Positions 43,978 through 52,569 of a stretch of 64,000 nt of DNA are shown here, one piece after another (within the stretch, counting starts at the first letter, position 1; each line of letters opens with the position of its first letter). The stretch comes from Brachybacterium sp. P6-10-X1 (GTDB taxonomy: Bacteria; Actinomycetota; Actinomycetes; Actinomycetales; Dermabacteraceae): positions 1,860,001-1,924,000 of the forward strand of contig NZ_CP017297.1 in assembly GCF_001969445.1 (NCBI RefSeq), given 5' to 3'. The position numbers and the translations under genes were made by a program. Under the pieces are notes generated by a model. That model did not search any database, had not been told where the DNA came from, and worked only from the letters and a program-made list of their open reading frames with translations.

Positions 43978-44570
43978 TCGTCCAGCACCTTGTCGATCAT
44001 GGAGCGCAGCGTCGAGGGATCGATGCCGCCGGAGATGCGGGCGGCGACGCGGCCCTCGCGGTCCAGCACCAGCGTGGAGGGGACGGCGTTCGGGGCGACC
44101 TGGCCCCGCAGCTCGTACATGATCTCCGCGTCCCGGTCGGGCAACGAGGGGTAGGTGATCCCGTAGCTCTCCTCGAAGGCCTTCGCGGGCCCGGCGCTGT
44201 CGCGCACGTTGATGCCGACGAAGGAGACTCCCTGGTCGGCGTACTCCTCGTGGATGGCCTGCAGGTCGGGAGCCTCCTTGCGGCAGGGCGGGCAGGAGGC
44301 GTACCAGACGTTGACCACGAGCAGCTCCCCGCGATGATCTGCGGAGGAGAAGTCCTCGCCGTCGAAGGTCTCGCCGGAGAACTCGAGCGGCTCATCGCGC
44401 TCCGCGGGAGCGATCTCGGTGGTCACGCCGTCGCCGGAGACATATCCGGACTCGTAGCGGCCGCTGGTGTCGGCTCCGCAGGCGGCGAGCAGCAGCGCCG
44501 TGGACGCCGCGCCGGCGGCGCCGAGCAGGCCGCGGCGGCTGGGCCGTGGCGGACGGGACTGCGCGCTCAC
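43974..44570 (-). CDS. TlpA/ResA-type thioredoxin lipoprotein
   Basis: The 198-residue protein reduces apocytochrome c outside the membrane, fed by CcdA. It has a twin-arginine-like signal (RPSRRGLLG) and a lipobox ending at C31 (LLLAAC), then a TlpA-fold domain with the redox CxxC at C93/C96 (YASCPPCRKEAPD). The GTG at 44570 overlaps the phosphatase stop by four bases, and the open frame upstream is not used. The export route (Tat) is inferred from the double arginine. Confidence 0.93.
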   Translation of the reverse strand: MSAQSRPPRPSRRGLLGAAGAASTALLLAACGADTSGRYESGYVSGDGVTTEIAPAERDEPLEFSGETFDGEDFSSADHRGELLVVNVWYASCPPCRKEAPDLQAIHEEYADQGVSFVGINVRDSAGPAKAFEESYGITYPSLPDRDAEIMYELRGQVAPNAVPSTLVLDREGRVAARISGGIDPSTLRSMIDKVLDE

Positions 44571-45214
44571 GTCAGCTGTCCTCCGGTGGCGTCGACCGCT
44601 CCGGCGTACAGCTCGGCCGCGGGTTCCGCATAGGAGACGTCGGCCAGATGGGGGCCGACGAAGCGCAGGCTGGTCACCGAGCACAGTCCGCACCGGCGGC
44701 GGCGCGGGTCGTGGCACAGCGGCTTGCCCTCGGCGCTGCGGCGGGTCACCCAGATCGGGAGCTGGTGCAGCACCAGCACCGCGTCGTGCCCCTCGGCCGC
44801 GGCGCGGGCGTCGTGGATCGCGGCGGTCACCCGGGCGACCTGCTCGCGGTACGGCTCGCCCCAGGAGGGCCGCAGCGGGTTCAGGAACCAGCGCCAGTTG
44901 CGGGGATCGCTGAGCTTCGCCGTGCCGTACCCCATGCGCTGCCCCTCGAAGTGGTTGCCCGATTCGGTGATCCGCTGGTCCGTGGTGACGTCGAGCCCGT
45001 GGGCGGCGGCGATCGGCGCGGCGGTCTGCTGGGCGCGCAGCATCGGGGAGGAGCGCACGAGGGCGACGTCGGAGCCGACGAGGTGGTCGGCGACCCGCTG
45101 GGCCATCTGCTGCCCGCGGTCGCTCAGGCGGTACCCGGGCAAGCGTCCGTACAGCAGGCGCTCGGGGTTGTGCACCTCGCCATGGCGGACGAGGTGGACG
45201 GCGGTGGTGGTCAC
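44567..45214 (-). CDS. Histidine phosphatase superfamily protein
   Basis: The 215-residue protein has the phosphohistidine motif LVRHGEV (R10, H11), a second arginine (VRSSPMLRAQQTA) and a later active-site histidine (VLVLHQLPIW), the arrangement of the phosphoglycerate mutase-like fold. It also contains a C-terminal cysteine pair (CGLC). Substrate unknown. It is the first gene in a run of overlapping genes through ccsB, so it is co-expressed with cytochrome c maturation, but no direct role is known. Confidence 0.85.
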   Translation of the reverse strand: MTTTAVHLVRHGEVHNPERLLYGRLPGYRLSDRGQQMAQRVADHLVGSDVALVRSSPMLRAQQTAAPIAAAHGLDVTTDQRITESGNHFEGQRMGYGTAKLSDPRNWRWFLNPLRPSWGEPYREQVARVTAAIHDARAAAEGHDAVLVLHQLPIWVTRRSAEGKPLCHDPRRRRCGLCSVTSLRFVGPHLADVSYAEPAAELYAGAVDATGGQLT

Positions 45215-45310
45215 GGGTGCGCGGTCCTCACTCAGGAGATCAGCTGGATCGATGCGGTCGGTCGGGCCGAGCCGCCTCGAGCCGCTTCACGGTACCAACC
45301 CAACCTCCGA

Positions 45311-45859
45311 TCAGTCCTGGGAGGCGGCCGGGACGTGAGGAGCCGGACTCCCGATCCCGATCGGCGCGTCCTCCGGGATGGCGCGGCCCAGGATCCGCCC
45401 CAGCTCGAGGAAGTCGTCGTGGCCGACGACGTCCAGCAGCAGCTCGCGCACGGAGCGCACATGGGTCGGTGCCGCCTTCGTCAGCAGGGCGACGCCCGCA
45501 TCCGTCAGCTGCGCCTGGCGTCCGCGACCGTCGTCCGAGCAGCGCACCCGCTCGACCAGCCCGCGCTTCTCCATGCGGGAGACGGTGTGGGTCAGGCGCG
45601 AGCGGGAGTGGACCACCCGGTCGGCGAGTTCCGACATCCGCAGGAACTGCTGGTCAGCCTCGGACAGCCGCACCAGGATCTCGTACTCGCCGAGGGTCAG
45701 GTCGATCTCCGGGTCGGCCTGGAGCGCCTCCGTGAAACGGTCGGTCAGCAGCGTGGTCGCGTACAGGAAGCTGCGCCAGGCCGTCTGTTCCGTGCGGGTC
45801 AGCCAGAGATCCTCGGGCCGCGAGGCCCGGTCCGTATCGTGGGGCTGGGTGGTGTCCAT
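45311..45859 (-). CDS. MarR-family transcriptional regulator
   Basis: The 182-residue protein has a winged helix-turn-helix domain (about 50-120; LTLGEYEILVRLSE, MSELADRVVHSRSRLTHTVSRMEKRGLVERV, then a wing with DDGRGRQAQLTDAG). AGGAGAG precedes the ATG at 45859. It is transcribed away from yceI, with direct repeats AAGCATA in the shared region, which suggests it controls itself and yceI. The inducing ligand is unknown. Confidence 0.92.
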   Translation of the reverse strand: MDTTQPHDTDRASRPEDLWLTRTEQTAWRSFLYATTLLTDRFTEALQADPEIDLTLGEYEILVRLSEADQQFLRMSELADRVVHSRSRLTHTVSRMEKRGLVERVRCSDDGRGRQAQLTDAGVALLTKAAPTHVRSVRELLLDVVGHDDFLELGRILGRAIPEDAPIGIGSPAPHVPAASQD

Positions 45860-45902
45860 CACTCTCTCCTGTTTCCGTGGTGACGCCTCTTGCGTCACCG
45901 CC

Positions 45903-45927
45903 AAGCATAGTTTAGGTTTCAAGCATA
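45903..45927. promoter_or_regulatory. Paired AAGCATA repeats between marR and yceI
   Basis: AAGCATA occurs at 45903-45909 and again at 45921-45927, an 18-base spacing, around an AT-rich core (gtttaggtttc). The minus-strand reading TATGCTT also provides a -10-like sequence for marR. It is a candidate operator for the regulator. Confidence 0.45.
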
Positions 45928-45994
45928 CGCCTCGTGATCGTCCCCTCGATCACGTCCCCCGGACCCGACACAACCCGACACAAGGAGACACACC

Positions 45995-46525
45995 ATGAAC
46001 GATCTCACTCCCGGCACCTGGACCCTCGACCCGGCCCACACCTCTGCGAGCTTCACGGTGCGCCACGCGGGCATCTCCAAGGCCCGCGGCCAGTTCACCG
46101 ACGTCGAGGGCTCCCTCGAGGTCGGCGACGGCGGCCAGAACCTCGCCTTCAACACGACGCTGAAGACCGCCTCGATCAACACCTCCCAGGAGGATCGCGA
46201 CAACCACCTGCGCAGCGGCGACTTCTTCGACGTCGAGAACTTCCCGGAGATCACCTTCACCTCCACCAAGGTCGAGGGCGACACCCTCGTCGGCGACCTG
46301 ACCATCCGCGACATCACCAAGCCGGTCACGCTGGACTTCGCCTACGAGGGCGCTGCGACCGATCCCTTCGGCATCTACCGCGCGGGCTTCACGGGCGAGA
46401 CCAAGATCTCCCGCAAGGAGTTCGGCCTGACCTGGAACGCCGCCCTCGAGGCCGGTGGCGTGCTGGTGGCCGACGAGGTCAAGATCTCGGTCGAGGCCGA
46501 GTTCACGGCGCCGACCGCCGCCTGA
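45995..46525 (+). CDS. YceI family protein
   Basis: The 176-residue protein is a lipocalin-like beta-barrel (TWTLDPAHTSASFTVRHAGISKARGQF..., then NHLRSGDFFDVENFPEITFTS). YceI proteins bind isoprenoid-type lipids such as polyprenyl chains. No signal peptide is visible, so it is probably cytoplasmic. AAGGAGA precedes the ATG. It is divergent from marR, a pairing common in Actinobacteria. Confidence 0.92.
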   Translation: MNDLTPGTWTLDPAHTSASFTVRHAGISKARGQFTDVEGSLEVGDGGQNLAFNTTLKTASINTSQEDRDNHLRSGDFFDVENFPEITFTSTKVEGDTLVGDLTIRDITKPVTLDFAYEGAATDPFGIYRAGFTGETKISRKEFGLTWNAALEAGGVLVADEVKISVEAEFTAPTAA

Positions 46526-46574
46526 CACCTCCTCGCACGCCCGGCGCGAGCACGTCCTCGCCGCAGCAGGGCAC

Positions 46575-46609
46575 CGACGGGCCGTCCGCACACCGCGGGC
46601 GGCCCGTCG
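46575..46609 (+). terminator. Terminator after yceI
   Basis: A 15-bp stem with one mismatch (46575-46589 with 46595-46609) and a 5-base loop lies 50 bases after the stop. Confidence 0.7.
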
Positions 46610-46749
46610 TCGTCCGCGGAGGTCCCCTGCCTGCACATCACTCTCCTGCTCGTCCTGGCCGGCCAGGATCGTCCGTTCGACCCGGCTCGCGCCGCTCCTC
46701 CAGCGGGCTCCCGGCGCCCGGGCGGCTGCCGGCACCGCCATCCTCTCGA

Positions 46750-46755
46750 TACAGT
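46750..46755 (+). promoter_or_regulatory. -10 element, leaderless gene at 46763
   Basis: TACAGT ends seven bases before the ATG. Confidence 0.5.
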
Positions 46756-46762
46756 GCGCCCC

Positions 46763-47068
46763 ATGACCACCCCCCGCATTCCCGCTCCCACCGACCCGGA
46801 CGCCCGGATCCTGTACCTCACCCGGGAAGGCTGCCACCTGTGCGAGGAGGCTCTGCCCGTGGTCCGGTCCGAGGCGGACCGGGCGGGCACCAGCGTCGAG
46901 GTGCAGGACATCGACGCCGACGAGACGCTGCGCACGGACTGGGATCACGACGTGCCGGTGATCATCGTGGACGGCGCGGTCCACGCCCGGTACCGGGTCG
47001 ACGCCGAGCAGCTGCGCGGAGCGCTGGCGAAGCGCTCGTGGTGGAGGCGCCTGACCGGTCGCGCCTGA
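46763..47068 (+). CDS. Glutaredoxin-like protein (DUF836 type)
   Basis: The 101-residue protein has the redox motif CHLC (ILYLTREGCHLCEEALPV) and the conserved cis-Pro segment DVPVIIVDG, the features of the glutaredoxin-like DUF836 family. A mycothiol- or thioredoxin-linked redox role is plausible; the substrate is unknown. The ATG at 46763 is preferred over 46754 because of the close -10. Confidence 0.85.
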   Translation: MTTPRIPAPTDPDARILYLTREGCHLCEEALPVVRSEADRAGTSVEVQDIDADETLRTDWDHDVPVIIVDGAVHARYRVDAEQLRGALAKRSWWRRLTGRA

Positions 47069-47141
47069 GCCACCGATCACGCCGGGCCCGCCCACCGCAC
47101 CGCACCCACCGGTCACGGCGGACTCACCGCAGCTCGCGACA

Positions 47142-47175
47142 GCAACGGCCCCCGCCGATCGGCGGGGGCCGTTGC
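47142..47175 (-). terminator. Terminator after bS22
   Basis: A perfect 15-bp stem (47142-47156 with 47161-47175) and 4-base loop lie 15 bases past the bS22 stop. Confidence 0.85.
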
Positions 47176-47189
47176 ACGTCAGGCGGCGC

Positions 47190-47288
47190 TCACTTCTTGT
47201 TGCGGCGCTGGTGACGGGTGCGGCGGAGCAGCTTGCGGTGCTTCTTCTTGGACATGCGCTTGCGTCGCTTCTTGACGACAGAACCCAT
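47190..47288 (-). CDS. 30S ribosomal protein bS22 (AURKAIP1/COX24 type)
   Basis: The 32-residue, extremely basic peptide ([20 protein letters not shown]...) is nearly the same as mycobacterial bS22, a small-subunit protein near the decoding centre and typical of Actinobacteria. The in-frame start at 47402 is far upstream and not used; the ATG at 47288 matches homologues. It lies between the GTPase pair and a terminator. Confidence 0.95.
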   Translation of the reverse strand: MGSVVKKRRKRMSKKKHRKLLRRTRHQRRNKK

Positions 47289-47417
47289 AGGGAGCCTCAG
47301 TTCTGCAGGCCTGCGCCTGCGGGGATGGAGCGGCGATCTGAATGCGCGGCCCGCGGAGACTGCACAGAGATCTGCAGAGGCACTGCGCGGGTCCGGCGCC
47401 ACGGTCGACCAGTCATT

Positions 47418-49130
47418 CTACACGGGCGTCCCGGAGGGATCACCGTGCGCACGTGCGAGATCCCTCGCAGCCTCGTGAGCGCGGGCGAGCTCCGCGTCGA
47501 CCCCTTCGACCACGTGGCTGCGGGCGACCTCCTGGACCCGGTCCCGCAGCACGCGGCGGGCCCGTCGGCGATGGCCGATGGCGGTCAGCGCCGCGAGCCC
47601 GCCGCCCGCCGCACCGATCAGGATGCCGGCGGCGATGCCCAGCACCAGCAGCGCGGTGGGCAGCGGGATCGGGATCCACAGCTCCTCGATCATCGGCATC
47701 GGCGGCGGCGGGGCCTGGAGGACGACCAGGACGACGTTGAGCGTCAACCAGCCCAGACCGACCACCCAGGCGAGCATCGCCACCCACTGCAGCACATCGA
47801 GGACCGGCCACCACCACGAGGAGCCGCGAGCCCGCAGATCCGCCCCGGCGACCGCTTGGTCGAGCGCATCGGGCAGCTCGTCCTCCCGGGCGCGGGCGGC
47901 ACCGCGCACCGCCGCCCGCCACGGGTCGCTGCCGCCCGCCGAGGCCGCATCGGCGAATCGGCGCACCCCGCCCGAGGCACGGGCCCGAGCGGCCGCGTCG
48001 GGCTCCGGCAAGGAGGTGCGCTCCAGCCCCTCGCCGTCGCGCTCCGTGCCGATGCCCAGCCGCCGCAGCGGGTCCGGTCGCAGCTGTCGGGCCCAGCGCA
48101 GCACCGGCCATCCCACACGTCCGGCGGCCCGGAACCGGTAGGAGGCTCCGACCGCCCGGGCGACCGGATCGATGCGGGCGGCGGCGGCGAGGTCCTCGAC
48201 CAGACGATCGACCTCCTCCGTCGCAGCGCCGGCGGGAAGTCCTTCCGGATCGGCCGCCTGCTGCAGTCGCTCCGCCGCCTCGCGCACATCGGCTCGCTGG
48301 CGTGCCGCGGTGGCCTCGCGGCTGCGGGCGAGTCCGACGAGGTGCTCCCGCAGGTCCGCGACGCCCTCCCCCGTGCTCGCCGAGGTCCCGACGACGAGGG
48401 CCTCCTCGAGGCCGTCGTGGTACGCGATCGATGTCAGCGAGTCCAGCACGTCCTCGCGCTCCGGCTCGCGCAGCCGGTCGAGCTGGTTCAGGACCAGCAC
48501 GGTGACCGCGTCATGACCGGCGAAGGGGCGCACGAACTCCTGGTGCAGGACGGCATCGGCGTACTTCTGCGGATCGGTCACCCACACCAGCACGTCGACC
48601 AGCCCGGTCATGCGGTCGGCGATGGCGCGGTTGCCGGCTTCCACCGAGTCGAGATCCGGCAGGTCCAGCAGCACGATGCCGGGGGTGGCCTCGGGGTCCT
48701 TGCGCCGTGCGCGTCGGCCGCGGCGTCCCGGTGCGGCCGCGGTCTCGAGCGCGGCGCCGGTGCCGTCGAGGTGGTGGCGGTCCTCGACCTCGAGCCAGTC
48801 CAGCAGCGGGTCGCTCTCCGCGGCGCCGAGCACTGCCGCGACCGGTGCCGAGGTGGTGGGCCGACGCACCGCGGCCCGGGAGATGTCGACGCCGGCCAGG
48901 GCGTTGAGGAGGGAGGACTTCCCGGACCCGGTGGCGCCGAACAGACCGATCACGGTGTGCTCGGCCGAGAGGGCTCGGCGGCGGTCGATCCGCGAGAGCG
49001 TCTCCCGGACCAGATCCACCTCATCGCCGGTGGCGATGCCCTCGAGGGCGTCGGCGGCCCGGGCCAGGGCGTCGATGCGCTGGGCCAGCGGCGCCGGCGC
49101 GGGGGCGGAGCGGTTCAGCAGGGGGCTCAT
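47418..49130 (-). CDS. Membrane-associated GTPase (second of pair)
   Basis: The 570-residue protein has a GTPase domain with G1 GATGSGKSS (65-73), G3 LLDLPDLDSVE and G4 NQLD, followed by a helical region and two hydrophobic segments (about 445-475 and 490-520, WVAMLAWVVGLGWLTLNVVLVV and LLVLGIAAGILIG), then a basic/helical tail. The fold resembles YfjP/dynamin-like GTPases. The ATG at 49130 overlaps the stop of the partner GTPase by four bases, so the two are coupled; many Actinobacteria encode such pairs, of unknown role. Confidence 0.85.
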   Translation of the reverse strand: MSPLLNRSAPAPAPLAQRIDALARAADALEGIATGDEVDLVRETLSRIDRRRALSAEHTVIGLFGATGSGKSSLLNALAGVDISRAAVRRPTTSAPVAAVLGAAESDPLLDWLEVEDRHHLDGTGAALETAAAPGRRGRRARRKDPEATPGIVLLDLPDLDSVEAGNRAIADRMTGLVDVLVWVTDPQKYADAVLHQEFVRPFAGHDAVTVLVLNQLDRLREPEREDVLDSLTSIAYHDGLEEALVVGTSASTGEGVADLREHLVGLARSREATAARQRADVREAAERLQQAADPEGLPAGAATEEVDRLVEDLAAAARIDPVARAVGASYRFRAAGRVGWPVLRWARQLRPDPLRRLGIGTERDGEGLERTSLPEPDAAARARASGGVRRFADAASAGGSDPWRAAVRGAARAREDELPDALDQAVAGADLRARGSSWWWPVLDVLQWVAMLAWVVGLGWLTLNVVLVVLQAPPPPMPMIEELWIPIPLPTALLVLGIAAGILIGAAGGGLAALTAIGHRRRARRVLRDRVQEVARSHVVEGVDAELARAHEAARDLARAHGDPSGTPV

Positions 49131-50911
49131 GCGGCCTCCCGGATCTCGCGGGCGAGCTGCTCGAGGTCCGCGGCGTCGGATTCCAGCTGCTGCTCGGAGC
49201 CGGACTGCCCGAGGGCGTCGAGACGCTCGAGGAACGGGGCGGAGCGCGCGGCGACCAGGGCGTCGAGCCGGGCGGTCAGACGCTCGCGGGCCACCCGTGC
49301 CATGCGCCGCACGGCCTCGTCGCCGAACACGGTCTCCAGCAGCTTCTGGCCGACGACGGCGGTGGCGGCGCCCGCCCCCACCTCGAGCCCGGTGGGGATG
49401 AAGGCGGTCGAGGCGAAGACGACCACCATCAGTGCGACGCCGACCACGTTGACGCCGAGGGAGAGCACCCGTGCCCGGGTGCGGCGGTCGGAACCCTCCT
49501 CGCGGACGAGGTCGAGCACGTCGCCCTGCCAGGCGCGGATCCCGGCGGCGACCTCCTCGCGGTAGCTCTCCGGGATCCGGGAGAGATCCAGCCCCTCGGC
49601 GAGGGATCGGCCGGAGGCGGTCGCGCGCCAGGCGGCCTCCGCCCGCTCCGCACCGCGAGCCGTCTCGTCGACCACGACGTGCACGAGGCCGGTGCCCAGC
49701 GCCTGCTCGGCGGCGACCGACGGGGCCGGCTTGCCCGTGAGCGCCAGTCCCACCCGGTCCCGGATCCGGGCCACGAAGCTCTCCAGACCGCGGATCATCT
49801 CGCCCGTGCCGACGACGTCCTGCCAGCGGGCGAGCACCTCTCCGCGCAGCAGGGACCCGTCGCCGAGAGCTGCGTCGATGCGCTCGCGGGAGCCGCTGAA
49901 CGCCTCGGTCGCCTCCTGGCGCAGCCGCTCCCGCTCGGCGTCCTGGGTGCCCGCGTGCTCGGCGATCTGCCGGGTGGAGGCGGCCAGACCGGTCACGGCG
50001 CCGGCGAGGGTGCGCCGCGCGATGCGGCCGCGGGCCTCGGCGTCGGCGGCGAGACGCGCGAGGTGCTCGTGGAGCTCTGCGACGGCGGCCGGGGGGAGCA
50101 TCCCGGTCTCGTCCAGCTCGGTCTCGGCGACCAGGAACAGCCGGCTGACCTCGATGCCGTTGTGCTCGAGCATGCCGCGGAGGTCCTCGGCGAGCTCCTC
50201 GGCGACACCGGGCCCCTCCGGGATGCGGTTCATGACCACGTCCACGGTGACGTCCCGCTCGGCCGCGGTGCGCAGCACCTCCCAGGGCACGGCGTCGGCA
50301 TAGCGGTTCGCGGTGGTCACGAACAACCACAGGTCGGCGGCGCGCAGCAGCTGCCGGGCCAGCTCACGGTTGCCGGCGGCCACGGAGTCGATGTCCGGGG
50401 CGTCCAGCAGCGCCAGACCCTGCGGGATGCGGCTCTCGGCGTGCAGGGCGAGGCTGGTGGCGGGATCGACGTCCCCGGTGGTGTCCCCGGCGTGGGGCGC
50501 CTCCGGATCTGCGGGGTCGGCGCCCCCGTCCCCGGGAGCCGGGCCCCCGCCCGCGTGGACACGGGCCAGACCGGGCAGGATCCGGGTGCCGGTGAACCAG
50601 GGCTCGTCGTCGGGGTGGTGCAGCAGCACGGGCCGACGGGTGGTGGGGCGGATCGCGCCCGAGCGGCTGACCGTCTCCCCGACCAGGGCGTTGACCAGGG
50701 TGGACTTCCCGGCGCCGGTCGATCCGCCGATCACGGCCAGCAGCGGGGCGTCGAGGGACTCCAGGCGCGGGATGACGTGGTCGCTGAGCTGGGAGAGGGC
50801 CGCGGAGACCTCGGCGCGGGCCCGGTCGGCGCCGTCGACGGGCAGAGGCAGCTCGAGAGCGCGCAGATGCTCGGCGAAGTCGTCGAGCACCGCGGTCGAC
50901 GGTGTCGTCAT
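49127..50911 (-). CDS. Membrane-associated GTPase (first of pair)
   Basis: The 594-residue protein has G1 GGSTGAGKST (62-71), G3 LLDAPDIDSVA, an NR-type G4 (VVMNRIPEG), a long helical stalk and a membrane segment (about 500-535, VLSLGVNVVGVALMVVVFASTAF). It looks like a dynamin-type or GBP-like GTPase anchored by its C-terminal part. The ATG at 50911 is favoured since GGGGGT precedes it; the longer frame to 51127 is low-complexity. Paired and overlapping with the downstream GTPase. Confidence 0.85.
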   Translation of the reverse strand: MTTPSTAVLDDFAEHLRALELPLPVDGADRARAEVSAALSQLSDHVIPRLESLDAPLLAVIGGSTGAGKSTLVNALVGETVSRSGAIRPTTRRPVLLHHPDDEPWFTGTRILPGLARVHAGGGPAPGDGGADPADPEAPHAGDTTGDVDPATSLALHAESRIPQGLALLDAPDIDSVAAGNRELARQLLRAADLWLFVTTANRYADAVPWEVLRTAAERDVTVDVVMNRIPEGPGVAEELAEDLRGMLEHNGIEVSRLFLVAETELDETGMLPPAAVAELHEHLARLAADAEARGRIARRTLAGAVTGLAASTRQIAEHAGTQDAERERLRQEATEAFSGSRERIDAALGDGSLLRGEVLARWQDVVGTGEMIRGLESFVARIRDRVGLALTGKPAPSVAAEQALGTGLVHVVVDETARGAERAEAAWRATASGRSLAEGLDLSRIPESYREEVAAGIRAWQGDVLDLVREEGSDRRTRARVLSLGVNVVGVALMVVVFASTAFIPTGLEVGAGAATAVVGQKLLETVFGDEAVRRMARVARERLTARLDALVAARSAPFLERLDALGQSGSEQQLESDAADLEQLAREIREAA

Positions 50912-51036
50912 GCATACCCCCGGTGGTCGTGGTGCGGCGAGTCGTGGCGAGGTCGGGCCCCGGTGGGTCGCGACCGTGTCGTGTCCCGCCCCCGGTGCGT
51001 CGCGACGCCGGTCCGAGGACGGGGCTTCCGTGCGAC

Positions 51037-51087
51037 ATTGTGGCAGGGCGGGGCGTGACACGGATTGTGGCAGGGCCGGGCGTGACA
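51037..51087. repeat. 27-bp direct repeat before the GTPase pair
   Basis: A 24-base sequence starting attgtggcagggc recurs with a 27-base period (51037-51060, 51064-51087) and one mismatch, between the GTPase and acuC genes. Confidence 0.8.
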
Positions 51088-51099
51088 GGGCCCGACCGG

Positions 51100-52410
51100 T
51101 CAGTCCACGAACGGGTCCAGTCCCCACTCGGGGAAGGCACCGCGCCGTGCGGCCTGGACGGCGCGGTCCAGGGGGTCCTCGGGATCGAAGCCGCTCTCCC
51201 AGTCGCGCACGGCGAGCGCCCGGCCGTCACCGTAGACGCGGATGGCGGGCTCCGGGGACAGTCCGTGCTCCCCGCGCGCCCGCGCCTCCGCCTCGAGGTA
51301 GGACAGGGGCAGCGGGGTGCCGGGGTCGATCGCGTCCCCGCTGGCCACCGCGAGCAGCTGCGCCCAGGAGCGCGGAACCACGTCGATGACCGCGTATCCG
51401 CCGCCGCCGAGCGCCAGCCAGCGTCCGTCGCACACCTCGTCGGCGAGCTCGCGCAGCAGCAGCATCACCTCGCGATGCGCTTCGAGGGTGACGGAGAAGT
51501 CCGCCAAGGGGTCCACCCGGTGGGTATCGGCCCCGTGCTGGGTGACCAGCAACGTCGGCCTCACGGCGCGGACCAGGGCGGGCACGGTGGCGCGGATCGC
51601 CCGCACCCAGCCGTCGGCGGTGGTGCGCGGGGGCAGGGGCACGTTGATGGCGGTGCCCTGGGCACCCGCCCCGCCGGTGTCCTGGACGAATCCGGTGCCC
51701 GGGAACAGCCGCTCCCCGGTCTCGTGGACGGAGAGCGTCACCGCCCGCGGCTCGTTCCACAGCGCCAGCTCGACCCCGTCGCCGTGATGCACGTCGACGT
51801 CGACGTACATGACCCGCTCCTCGCCCCGGTCCACAGCGTGACGGATCGCGATGGCGGCGTCGTTGTAGACGCAGAACCCCGACGCGCTCGCCGGGCGGGC
51901 GTGGTGGAGGCCTCCGGCGATGTTGACCGCGCGGCGCACCTGTCCCGATCCGATGGCGTCGACGGCGGCGATGGAGCCCCCGGCGATGCGCGCCGAGGCG
52001 GTGTGCATGCCCGCGAAGGCCGGCACGTCGTCCCCGCCGATGCCGAAGCGGATCAGGTCCTCGAACCGTGCGTCCCTCTCGTGGGCGTCGTCCGCCTCGT
52101 CGGCGTCGTGCCCCGGCTTCCCCCTCGGGACCGATGCCGCGCGGACCGCGGCGATGTAGTCGGCGTCGTGGACGGTGCCGAGCTGCTCGTCGGTGGCGAT
52201 GACGGGCTCGATGGTCCGTACCCCGGGACGGTCGAGCACCCCGGCGCAGCGGGCCAGCTCCCGGGTGAGGGTGAGCCGGACCGGGGACATGGGGTGGAAG
52301 GGCCCGAAGTCGTACTCGCACAGCTGATCGGACCAGACGATCCCGCAGCCGTCCGGGGCAACGGCAGCGGTCGGAGCGTCGGTCTCGGAGATGGGCGCGG
52401 CGTCGGGCAT
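51100..52410 (-). CDS. acuC: Acetoin utilization protein AcuC (class I HDAC-like deacetylase)
   Basis: AcuC proteins deacetylate acetyl-CoA synthetase in Bacillus. The 436-residue protein has the histone-deacetylase fold: HPMSPVR, GGLHHARPASASGFCVYND, zinc-ligand motif YVDVDVHHGDGVE, and LVTQHGADTHRVDPLA. All metal ligands appear present. No acuA or acuB is near. TACGCT ends six bases before the ATG, indicating a leaderless mRNA. Confidence 0.92.
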   Translation of the reverse strand: MPDAAPISETDAPTAAVAPDGCGIVWSDQLCEYDFGPFHPMSPVRLTLTRELARCAGVLDRPGVRTIEPVIATDEQLGTVHDADYIAAVRAASVPRGKPGHDADEADDAHERDARFEDLIRFGIGGDDVPAFAGMHTASARIAGGSIAAVDAIGSGQVRRAVNIAGGLHHARPASASGFCVYNDAAIAIRHAVDRGEERVMYVDVDVHHGDGVELALWNEPRAVTLSVHETGERLFPGTGFVQDTGGAGAQGTAINVPLPPRTTADGWVRAIRATVPALVRAVRPTLLVTQHGADTHRVDPLADFSVTLEAHREVMLLLRELADEVCDGRWLALGGGGYAVIDVVPRSWAQLLAVASGDAIDPGTPLPLSYLEAEARARGEHGLSPEPAIRVYGDGRALAVRDWESGFDPEDPLDRAVQAARRGAFPEWGLDPFVD

Positions 52411-52416
52411 GGTCCG

Positions 52417-52422
52417 AGCGTA
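52417..52422 (-). promoter_or_regulatory. -10 element, leaderless acuC
   Basis: TACGCT lies six bases upstream of the acuC ATG. Confidence 0.5.
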
Positions 52423-52515
52423 CCCAGAGCGCCGACGATGCGCCGCCCCTCTCCTCGGAGCGGGCGCGGCCCGTCGCGAGAGGGACGCGATCGTCGTCGG
52501 CGGCGAGTCCGGTCG

Positions 52516-52521
52516 TAGACT
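52516..52521 (+). promoter_or_regulatory. -10 element, ktrB
   Basis: TAGACT lies 48 bases before the ktrB ATG, giving a short leader of about 40 bases. Confidence 0.4.
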
Positions 52522-52569
52522 TCCGCGGACGCGACCAGAGATCGCCCGGATGCGAGGGGACACACCAGG

